Assembly (NCBI GenBank): GCA_021827645.1 | Contig: JAKAVA010000031.1 | Coordinates: forward strand, 1-45,038 | Reading direction: 5' to 3' | DNA from: Planctomycetota bacterium | GTDB taxonomy: Bacteria > Planctomycetota > Phycisphaerae > WQYP01 | DNA length: 45,038 bases | Shown here: positions 26,265-33,939 of the stretch, one piece after another | Numbering within the stretch: the first letter of the stretch is position 1 | How the letters are laid out: each line of letters begins with the position of its first letter | The notes under the pieces: model-generated | Seen by the model: only the letters and a program-made list of their open reading frames with translations | Told to the model about the DNA's origin: nothing | Databases searched by the model: none | Program-made: the position numbers and the translations under genes

Positions 26265-27329
26265 ATGGCATTCTTCCGTAAAAACAGTCATTCCCAATCC
26301 GCCGGCAGCGTCGATCTGCCGACCATGTCGTTCGGGGATCACCTCTCAGAGCTGCGCCGGCGCCTGATTTACGCCCTGCTTGGATCAGCCGTCGGAATTT
26401 CTCTTTGCCTCTATTACGATGTCAATATCATCGAATTTTTGTATCAACCGTATCTCATTGCACTGAAATGGGCCGGTTATCCTCCCCACCTGCAATATTT
26501 CAAAGCGCTCGGCTCGATTATTGTTTATTTCACAACAGCACTGAAAGCCGGGCTGGTCGTATCAAGCCCCTGGATCATCTATCAGTTCTGGAGATTCGTC
26601 GCATCAGGCCTCTATCCGCGCGAACGAACAGTCGTCTATAAATATATCGGGCCCAGCGCTATTCTCTTTCTGCTCGGGGTCGCCTTCTTTTTCTTCCTCA
26701 TTCTGCCGTTTCTGCTCAAATTTATCATGGAGTTCAACAAGCAGGTGCATGTGCCTCCGCTGCACCGCACATGGTGGGAAATGTTTCTTTACCGACATCA
26801 CGCACCGCCGACTCCCATGCCTTCATCCGAGGCCGTCAAACCGCTGCAGATTCCCCTGCTGGCCCATGATCCGACGCATTTCAAGCCGGGTGTGGCTACG
26901 CTCTGGTACAATACAACCGAAGGACAACTTCGTCTGCATTTCGGCCATCAGCTGCTGGAAATTGCCGCTCAACCGGCCAAAGCGCTCTTTGCCCCCATCC
27001 CGATGCTTCATGACTATCTGAGTTTTGTCACCATCATGAGCCTGATTTTCGGTCTGGCGTTTGAATTACCGATGGTCATGCTGATTTTGAGCAAGATCGG
27101 TATCGTCACAGCGGCCCAGTTCCGTTCCATGTGGCGTTATGCCGTGCTCGGACTTGCGATTGTGGCAGTGGTACTGGCTCCCTCGCCAGATATTTTTACC
27201 TTCGCCAGCATCTATATTCCGCTGCTTTCTCTTTATGGTGCGGGATTGATTATGGCGACGCTTGCCGGCCGACCGAAACAGCCTTCCCCGGATGAATCAA
27301 CCGACGAGGCGGAATCGGCGGCGGAATAG
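26265..27329 (+). CDS. tatC: Twin-arginine translocase subunit TatC with long loop insertion
   Basis: TatC is the membrane receptor for twin-arginine signal peptides. The cytoplasmic N-terminus MSFGDHLSELRRRL (21-34), the conserved QFWRFVASGLYPRERTVV (107-124) and FGLAFELPMVM (262-272) with its conserved Glu (267) identify the family. Six membrane segments can be placed. Between the third (ending ~155) and the fourth (starting ~251) there is about 95 residues instead of a short periplasmic loop; it contains Pro/His-rich and Trp-containing segments. Total length is 354 versus ~250 for E. coli TatC. There is no tatA/tatB in the window. It starts 15 bases after the ATPase gene. A Tat-signal protein is encoded nearby (19852-22050). 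Confidence 0.92.
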   Translation: MAFFRKNSHSQSAGSVDLPTMSFGDHLSELRRRLIYALLGSAVGISLCLYYDVNIIEFLYQPYLIALKWAGYPPHLQYFKALGSIIVYFTTALKAGLVVSSPWIIYQFWRFVASGLYPRERTVVYKYIGPSAILFLLGVAFFFFLILPFLLKFIMEFNKQVHVPPLHRTWWEMFLYRHHAPPTPMPSSEAVKPLQIPLLAHDPTHFKPGVATLWYNTTEGQLRLHFGHQLLEIAAQPAKALFAPIPMLHDYLSFVTIMSLIFGLAFELPMVMLILSKIGIVTAAQFRSMWRYAVLGLAIVAVVLAPSPDIFTFASIYIPLLSLYGAGLIMATLAGRPKQPSPDESTDEAESAAE

Positions 27330-27470
27330 GTTCTTATCAGATTGGGGCCACTTTACCCCGCGTTGCCAGCTTCAATGGACCGCGATGATTGTCATTGCCT
27401 CGTGCATTCGACGTAAAGCACCATGGCGTCATCAGAAGCCACCGCCGCAGATTTGGGCAAATTTTAAATT

Positions 27471-28583
27471 TTATGCGCTCACATCCAATTTGACGGCCTT
27501 GCCAGGGGGCCGGGTTAAATTGCGGATGCTGATCTGCCCCGCCAGCGATTCCACCATGGCATTCATCTGGGGACGCATATTTCCCGAAAAATTGGCGAAC
27601 GGATCTCCCTGATCTGAGTTGATGCGCAAGGCCATATCCAGAGGAAGTTGCCCAATGAATGGAAGACCCATTTCCTGCGCCATCTGCTGGGCCCCGCCGC
27701 TGCCAAAAAGATCGTATCGAGTTCCATGCTCGCAGACGAAATAACTCATGTTTTCCACGACGCCCAGAATCCAGACGCCAAGCTGCTGAAACATCCGAAC
27801 GGCCCGGCGAGCATCAGCCAGTGCCACTTCCTGTGGTGTGGCAATGATCACCGCCCCGGTGAGCGGAATGCTCTGGGCCAGCGTCAGGGAAACATCTCCC
27901 GTTCCCGGCGGCAGATCAACAATGAGATAATCCAGCTCCCCCCACTGCACCTGTTCAAGAAATTGGCGTATCACGCCATGAACCATCGGCCCACGCCATA
28001 TCAATGCTTTTTCCTTCGGCACAATAAAGCCGATGGACATGACTTTGATCGGCACCTGAGCCGATCCCCAGTTAAAGGGAATGATCTTCTCATCGACCAC
28101 CGAGGGTTGGGAATTGGCCAGGCCGGTCATAATCGGGATCGACGGGCCATAGACATCCGCATCGAGCAGACCCACCCGGGCACCCGCCAGGGCTAGGCCG
28201 ACCGCGATATTCACCGCAACGGTGCTCTTACCGACCCCACCCTTGCCGGCACCGACCGCAATGACGTTACGGACATCGGGCAGAATATTGCGCTGATCAT
28301 TGGATGGCCGGACGCTGGCACCGAATTTGATCGCGACCGACTGCGCCCCCGGAACGCGAAGCACCGCATCGGTTACATCTTTTTCAATTTTGGAACGCAT
28401 CGGGCACGCAGGCGTGGTCAGGTCAATGTCGATACTCACGGCGCCGTTGCACGTGCGTACGTCCTTGACCATTTTGAGTGTGACCAGATCTTTGAAAAGC
28501 TCAGGGTCCTGAACACCCGCCAGAGCCGTCCAGACGGCGTCCTTCAGCGATTGATCGCCTGCTGCCGCAGCCGTATCTGTCAT
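27471..28583 (-). CDS. Mrp/NBP35-family Fe-S carrier P-loop ATPase
   Basis: An N-terminal MIP18 (DUF59) domain (residues ~12-90, TTPACPMRSKIEKDV with Cys60) precedes a P-loop ATPase. The ATPase has the deviant Walker A GKGGVGKST (113-121), DADVYGPSIP (141-150) and VDLPPGTGDV. These proteins carry Fe-S clusters to apo-proteins. The usual CxxC cluster-binding motif after ENMSYFVC is incomplete: Cys284 is followed by EHG, not by a second Cys. GGAAGGAA precedes the ATG. The gene lies 19 bases after ccsA on the same strand, so it is probably the third gene of a resB-ccsA-mrp operon. The 140-base gap to tatC contains only a weak GGGG/CCCC hairpin. Confidence 0.9.
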   Translation of the reverse strand: MTDTAAAAGDQSLKDAVWTALAGVQDPELFKDLVTLKMVKDVRTCNGAVSIDIDLTTPACPMRSKIEKDVTDAVLRVPGAQSVAIKFGASVRPSNDQRNILPDVRNVIAVGAGKGGVGKSTVAVNIAVGLALAGARVGLLDADVYGPSIPIMTGLANSQPSVVDEKIIPFNWGSAQVPIKVMSIGFIVPKEKALIWRGPMVHGVIRQFLEQVQWGELDYLIVDLPPGTGDVSLTLAQSIPLTGAVIIATPQEVALADARRAVRMFQQLGVWILGVVENMSYFVCEHGTRYDLFGSGGAQQMAQEMGLPFIGQLPLDMALRINSDQGDPFANFSGNMRPQMNAMVESLAGQISIRNLTRPPGKAVKLDVSA

Positions 28584-28602
28584 TGACTTCCTTCCCCGAT
28601 GA

Positions 28603-30525
28603 TCAGGCGTAGCTGTGGAGGCCGACCAGGAAAAAATTAACTCCGATCCAATTGAACATCATCACGCCGAACCCGGCGATCGAAAGCACTGCCGTCCACG
28701 TTGGGCGGTACTTCGGCGTTACAAAACGCAGATGCACAATGATGAGATAGACCAGCCAGGTCACAAGAGCGAAGGTTTCCTTCGGGTCCCATCCCCACGG
28801 CCGGCCCCAGGCGTAATCCGCCCAGACGGCGCCGAAGATAATCCCCGATCCGAGAAACCAGAAGGCCATCTGCAACACCACGATGTTGGCGGAATCCAAC
28901 TGCTGGAGAAATTGCGTACGCCGCATCTGCTCATCCATGACCACCGCCGGAGCCGCTGCCATCGGTGCCTGCATCACGGCGGTGCCACCGGTTGATGATC
29001 CGCTCATGGGACGAATATCATCCGACGACCTCGATCCGGTCGGGTCAATGCCATATGTGGATACCGGATTGAGCTTGTAATACCCTTTGATGGCCAGAAA
29101 AAGCAGTCCCAGACAGAAACTCGCACCGATGAGCGCGTAACTGCTGATGACCACATTGACGTGAATCCAGAGCCAGTAGGTGCTCAGCATCCCATCAACG
29201 CGCGATATGTTGGCGCCCATGCTGGTACCAACCACATACGGCATCACAAAGCACGCCGTCATGGCCATGAAGCCCACGAAACTCATCGCCAGGCCGAACA
29301 GGCTGTTCTTTTTCCAATATTCAAGTATTAACCCGATGGTGCACCCGACCAGCGCGGCGCCGAGCACGCTTTCAAATTCATTCTGAATGGGAATGCGCCC
29401 CGCCAGCCACCATCGTACGCCGGTAAATGTGGCATGGGTGATCACTGCGACGGTAAAAAAGCCGAGCGCCACCTTGCGCACGCCCGGTGCCGCACCGACC
29501 GCGGCAATAAGGAAAAGGGTGAGCGAAACAAAATAGAAGAACACGCCGACCAGTGTCCCGTCAAACAGCCGGTTGTACCAGATTTCGGTCACGCGCTTGG
29601 CCATCGACGGATAGGCGGCTTCGTTAATCTTCGGAAGTACATGGCTGAGAATTTTGATCCCGCTGTTGGCCAGTGTGGCATCATTATCACGCCACCCACC
29701 AAAAAGCTCCACAAAGCCGAGCACCACCCGCTTGGAAATGGTTTTGGAATAGCCTGGAACCGGTTTTCCGAGCGGCATTCCCGGCGGTGGAGGTACACCT
29801 GTATTGGGGATCAGATTCACCGGGTTAATCCATATCTTGCTCTTAGACCCCGGGGGTGGCGCAACAATGCGCAGTTGAGCCGCCATATTCCGGAAGGCAT
29901 TCAGCGCATCGCCGATCTGAGCCACCGAGGAGTTCAAAACGCCGTCGCGGCTGATGTGCTCCAGAAGCCTGCGAACCTCCGGCTGCGCCAGAAATTTGGG
30001 GCTTACCGTCCCCTGTTCCAGAATGCGCTTGGCCTGAGCCGGCGAGACCAGCTTGCCAAGCTGTTCACGAATTGGCACCGCCATGATGTAGATAAAATTG
30101 CGGTTTTCCCAGGCTTCCGGGCGAAAGGCCATGTCGAGGGCGGTATACAGCGGATCACGTCCGTTGACCGAGCCGTAAAAGGTGATCGTCTGCAGCGTTT
30201 CGCGAGCCCACGTATCCAGTGTCTTGACTTCCTCCTGATTCTGTACCGCCAGCGTCTCCAGCGGAGCCATGTTAATCTTGTGGCGGAAAACAGTTCGGTT
30301 CTGGGCTGCAATGACCTTGGCTCTGGCGGCGCGGAAGTTTTTTATCTCCGCCTTCATCACCGAAGATTCATTGAAAGGGGATTGGGAAGCTGCCGGAAAT
30401 TTGCTCGGCACCCCTTCCTGAACTTTGATGGCGGCTGCGTGCACAAGCGCTGCACCCATCACCGCCATGGCGACCAGTGCGGCGAGTATTCCGGTTTGAA
30501 TGCGAAATCGAGCGGGAATTTTCAT
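28603..30525 (-). CDS. ccsA: Cytochrome c biogenesis protein CcsA-type, with N-terminal external domain
   Basis: CcsA/ResC and its partner ResB move haem out and attach it to apocytochromes c in system II. The C-terminal ~315 residues are polytopic and include the haem-handling motif WGRPWGWDPKETFALVTWL (573-591) and a conserved His at ~598 (LIIVHLR). The N-terminal ~320 residues begin with a signal/anchor (10-30) and contain VKTLDTWARETLQTIT (100-115), resembling the extra domain of the larger CcsA proteins in several phyla. A Ser/Gly/Ala/Met-rich loop (~500-535) interrupts the membrane part. At 640 residues it is about twice the size of chloroplast CcsA. GAGGTG precedes the ATG. It lies 17 bases after resB. 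Confidence 0.92.
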   Translation of the reverse strand: MKIPARFRIQTGILAALVAMAVMGAALVHAAAIKVQEGVPSKFPAASQSPFNESSVMKAEIKNFRAARAKVIAAQNRTVFRHKINMAPLETLAVQNQEEVKTLDTWARETLQTITFYGSVNGRDPLYTALDMAFRPEAWENRNFIYIMAVPIREQLGKLVSPAQAKRILEQGTVSPKFLAQPEVRRLLEHISRDGVLNSSVAQIGDALNAFRNMAAQLRIVAPPPGSKSKIWINPVNLIPNTGVPPPPGMPLGKPVPGYSKTISKRVVLGFVELFGGWRDNDATLANSGIKILSHVLPKINEAAYPSMAKRVTEIWYNRLFDGTLVGVFFYFVSLTLFLIAAVGAAPGVRKVALGFFTVAVITHATFTGVRWWLAGRIPIQNEFESVLGAALVGCTIGLILEYWKKNSLFGLAMSFVGFMAMTACFVMPYVVGTSMGANISRVDGMLSTYWLWIHVNVVISSYALIGASFCLGLLFLAIKGYYKLNPVSTYGIDPTGSRSSDDIRPMSGSSTGGTAVMQAPMAAAPAVVMDEQMRRTQFLQQLDSANIVVLQMAFWFLGSGIIFGAVWADYAWGRPWGWDPKETFALVTWLVYLIIVHLRFVTPKYRPTWTAVLSIAGFGVMMFNWIGVNFFLVGLHSYA

Positions 30526-30542
30526 TGTGATAACACCTCTTC

Positions 30543-32600
30543 TTACGCTTTACGAGCAGCCGGAGCAGTACCGGCCAGCATCGCCAACTGTTTCTTTTTG
30601 ACATTGATCAGGATCGGTTTAACGTAAAAAGCGTATCCGATGCCCGCAATGATCATAATCACTCCAACAAGCATAGCATAAAAGCCGTGCGTATTTCCAA
30701 CGCCCAAGACGGTGAAGGCCTGCCCGTTCTGTAACTTCCCGAACCGGGCCTGGAAGATATGCAGACCGTCAATCTGAGCCGGATGATTCAGATGTATCTT
30801 GATATGCTGCACCTTGCCGGTGCGCCGGTTCCGAATGAGAACCTTACTGATAAAGTCCCGGGGAAATGAATGTCCGCCGGGAAAGAATACTTCCTTGCAA
30901 CTCAGCAAGGTTATGGAGATCGGCATGGAGCGACGGAACTGCGAAAAAATCAGGCCCAGCTTGCCACCGTTGGGCAGCCGCGTTTCAATCGGCGGCAGAT
31001 CGCCGTGGAAACCGAACTGCTGGTAGGGAACGTAAAGCTCCTTGGAAAAGCCATTCGGCCCGCTGACCCGCGCCAGCATGATGCAATGCCCCATGGTATT
31101 TTCCACTTTGGGCCGCCGGTCGGCCTTGGGGATCAGATGGGGTCGCAGAGCCACTTCCGCATCCCGCTCAAGGGTAAATGACGATTTAATACCCTGCATG
31201 TCAATGGGAATCGGGGTACCAAAGGCCTTGATCGGCTTTTCGCTCACCGCCCCGCCGGGTTTACGGTGCACCAGCAGGAATTTGCCGGTTTTCAACTCCA
31301 CGACCCAGAACTGATCGCGCGTGGCATCGAGGTAGCGGATGTGGAGTTTGCGATCAAATTTGTGCACCAGCAGTTTACGCTGCCCATTCTTTGTAATGAA
31401 ATCAACCGATTGCGTCGGATATCGAAACAGTGCCACACGCTGAAACTTAACAGTCTTACCGTCGATAGTCCGCTTAATATTGATCATACAGGCTTGGCTG
31501 ATAGCTCCGTTGTACGCGGAACTGATCAGCGGCATGGTGATCAGGTGGCGCGGTGTGAGGGTATACGGTGTGCCTTTGACCACAATTTTCTGGTTCACAT
31601 GAAACGGATACACCCGGCGCACATCACCGGCGCGAACAATCAATGCATGTGTACCTGAAAAACTTTGGGAAATATCGCGCAGCCGACGAGCGGAAGGATG
31701 ATAAAGATACTCCACCACAAAGGGAGAATTAAATCCACTGACCCGACCGCGCGGGCTTTTACCGATCAACCACTCCCCCGGTGCCCCCCCCTGCCCGCCG
31801 ATGTTGAATTCAATCGCCGGCCGTCGAGGCGTTACACCCGGAGTCCGAGGGATGGGAAATCCCTCCAGCCGTGAATACGGAAAGTATCCAATCACCTTCA
31901 CATGGTATCCGTGCAGTTTCGGGCTCAGGTGCGTGAGCACCTGATGGGGCACGGGGATATTGAGCGGATTGCCACTCTGGGGCGAGCGGAGATCGAAAAT
32001 CGGTAACGATTTGAGTTCCACAAAGGCCGATTTTTTTCCGGTAGAACCTTTGTATTGCAGATAAATCGCCCGGTCGGACGCGTCGTAATAATGGCGTACG
32101 GTATGGTTTAGAAAAATGCGGGTCAGGCCTTCATGCTTAAGCCCGAAGTAGAAAAAGCACCCGATAATCAGAGTGATGATCCCCACGTGCACCGTCCAGA
32201 CGCCCAGTCGGTAAAGCGTCAGCGGAATGCGGCGCAGGGTTACCACAATCAATGTCGTACCCAAGAGCAGCAGTAAGGTCACCAGCGGCCAGGCATCAAA
32301 AAACTGCATGGTGGAAACATCAAAATAGGCCCTCAGGGCCGGCAGTCCAGATCCCAGCGAGAGATAAATGGCAATCAGCCCCAGATAGATGACTCCCAGC
32401 GTAACCGAGCTGAAAAATCGCACGACAACGCCGATCACATCCCGGCGTTGGGCTAATTTATCCAAAAATTTGCCTGCGGCCTTCGGGTACCGCCCCACCC
32501 AAAGAATGGCTCGTTCGATGAGCCACAAATGATCGGCAGGGTTTACCGGGGCCGGCGCGGGGGATGGGGGAAGGGTGGGTTGCGGCGTAACGGTTGGCAT
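30543..32600 (-). CDS. resB: Cytochrome c biogenesis protein ResB
   Basis: This is the ResB half of the system II cytochrome c synthase. After a Pro-rich N-terminus there are three membrane segments (~64-84, ~104-122, ~131-153), a long external domain (~160-640) and a final segment near 643-665 (YAMLVGVIMIIAGIGYAFYV). This is the ResB topology. LTLYRLGVWTVHVGIITLIIG and HIFQARFGKL are the most family-like segments. The length of 685 is larger than B. subtilis ResB. It is the first gene of the resB-ccsA-mrp run. The ribosome-binding site is weak. The 158-base region between it and the dehydrogenase gene holds no clear feature. Confidence 0.88.
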   Translation of the reverse strand: MPTVTPQPTLPPSPAPAPVNPADHLWLIERAILWVGRYPKAAGKFLDKLAQRRDVIGVVVRFFSSVTLGVIYLGLIAIYLSLGSGLPALRAYFDVSTMQFFDAWPLVTLLLLLGTTLIVVTLRRIPLTLYRLGVWTVHVGIITLIIGCFFYFGLKHEGLTRIFLNHTVRHYYDASDRAIYLQYKGSTGKKSAFVELKSLPIFDLRSPQSGNPLNIPVPHQVLTHLSPKLHGYHVKVIGYFPYSRLEGFPIPRTPGVTPRRPAIEFNIGGQGGAPGEWLIGKSPRGRVSGFNSPFVVEYLYHPSARRLRDISQSFSGTHALIVRAGDVRRVYPFHVNQKIVVKGTPYTLTPRHLITMPLISSAYNGAISQACMINIKRTIDGKTVKFQRVALFRYPTQSVDFITKNGQRKLLVHKFDRKLHIRYLDATRDQFWVVELKTGKFLLVHRKPGGAVSEKPIKAFGTPIPIDMQGIKSSFTLERDAEVALRPHLIPKADRRPKVENTMGHCIMLARVSGPNGFSKELYVPYQQFGFHGDLPPIETRLPNGGKLGLIFSQFRRSMPISITLLSCKEVFFPGGHSFPRDFISKVLIRNRRTGKVQHIKIHLNHPAQIDGLHIFQARFGKLQNGQAFTVLGVGNTHGFYAMLVGVIMIIAGIGYAFYVKPILINVKKKQLAMLAGTAPAARKA

Positions 32601-32758
32601 CTATCTAAAAGCTCACTAAACATACCAGCGGGTCGTCATGCCGCATCCTGTGACATGTTACCGGCTCGCCGCCAAAATATCTTGTGAAATTTATCACAAA
32701 CCCCTCTACGTTCCAAATCGTTCCAAAGTTCATCCCTTTTTATGGCCCAACTCATTTG

Positions 32759-33784
32759 CTACAAGGCCGCAATCAGACCCGCCGTAAATTCTTTCGTGCC
32801 CGCAGTTCCTCCGAGGTCCCGCGTGCGGATTTTCCCATCCGAGAGCACCTTGTCATAGGCGGCTTTGATTCGGTCGGCTGCTTGTTTGCACGCCGGGTTC
32901 TGCCGCGCTTCGGCCAGATAATTCAGCAGCATCACGCCACTCATCAGACACGCCAGCGGGTTGGCCAATCCCTTGCCCGCGATATCCGGTGCACTCCCGT
33001 GCACCGCCTCAAACACCGCACAATCTCTGCCGATATTGGCCCCCGGGACCACCCCCAGCCCCCCCACCAATCCAGCGCATAAATCGCTGACCAGATCGCC
33101 GTAAAGATTCTCCATCAGCAGCACGTCAAACCGCGTCGGATCTTTCACCAACTGCATGCAGGCGTTGTCGATGATCACCTCTTCGTAGGCAATCTGCGGA
33201 TAGCGGGCTTCGCGCACCGCCCGGGCACAGCGGAGAAAAAGCCCATCGGTGAGTTTCATGATGTTGGCCTTATGAAACACGCTTACCTTGGCGCGTCCGC
33301 GGCGCACGCAATATTCGAATGCGGCTTCGGCAATGCGGGTGCACGCCTTCTCGGTTGCCACCTTCATGCTGGTAACTACGCCGGGCGCCACTTCATTTTC
33401 AATGCCGGTGTATAAACCTTCGGTGTTTTCACGAAATATCACCAGATCGACATGTTCGTAGCGAGTTTTGACACCGGGAAGATTGCGCACGGGCCGCACG
33501 GCGGCGTATAGATCAAGCGCCTTGCGAAAGGTGACATTCACCGAGCGAAACCCGCCCCCGATCGGCGTGCCCACCGGCCCCTTGAGTCCCACCTTCACCT
33601 GCCGCAGGGCATCGAGTGTAACGGCCGGAAGCACATCGCCGTGGCTTTCAATCGCGGCGACGCCAGCCGGCATCGGAAGCCAATGGATTGGTGCCCCGGC
33701 GGCCTTGATCACCTCGCAGGTGGCAGCGGTAACTTCCGGCCCGATTCCATCGCCGGCGATCAAAACAACATCAATGACATCCAT
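32759..33784 (-). CDS. Isocitrate/isopropylmalate dehydrogenase family protein, NAD-IDH-like
   Basis: This beta-decarboxylating dehydrogenase has VVLIAGDGIGPEVT (residues 6-19), the substrate loop SVNVTFRKALDLYAAVRPVR (81-100) and RENTEGLYTGIE (118-129). It also has the metal/substrate segment NLYGDLVSDL and a C-terminal HGSAPDIAGKGLANP. The Ser-x-Asn and Arg pattern in the substrate loop favours NAD-dependent isocitrate dehydrogenase (TCA cycle) over LeuB; homoisocitrate or tartrate dehydrogenases remain possible. The ATG at 33784 gives the canonical start and has TTTGGAG upstream. A 60-residue in-frame extension to 33964 is low-complexity, overlaps the neighbouring gene and is rejected. From this start it is 341 residues, as expected. 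Confidence 0.88.
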   Translation of the reverse strand: MDVIDVVLIAGDGIGPEVTAATCEVIKAAGAPIHWLPMPAGVAAIESHGDVLPAVTLDALRQVKVGLKGPVGTPIGGGFRSVNVTFRKALDLYAAVRPVRNLPGVKTRYEHVDLVIFRENTEGLYTGIENEVAPGVVTSMKVATEKACTRIAEAAFEYCVRRGRAKVSVFHKANIMKLTDGLFLRCARAVREARYPQIAYEEVIIDNACMQLVKDPTRFDVLLMENLYGDLVSDLCAGLVGGLGVVPGANIGRDCAVFEAVHGSAPDIAGKGLANPLACLMSGVMLLNYLAEARQNPACKQAADRIKAAYDKVLSDGKIRTRDLGGTAGTKEFTAGLIAAL

Positions 33785-33939
33785 GTTCTGTGGCTCCAAA
33801 AGGTTAACGCCGGGTACGCAGCGGCGCCCAGCAGCCGCGAACCCGATGATGCATCTTAGCGTCGCCCCACCCCCGGCGAAATGCGGCAATAATTTTGTTC
33901 CGTTTGGAGAGTTCCGCCTTGTCGCCAGTGCGGACCGCG

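Noticed and set aside
29434-30627. Long plus-strand open frame (397 codons) opposite ccsA and resB
   Set aside because: It is antisense to two well-supported genes, has no family-like motif and a His/Arg/Cys-rich composition typical of a shadow frame.
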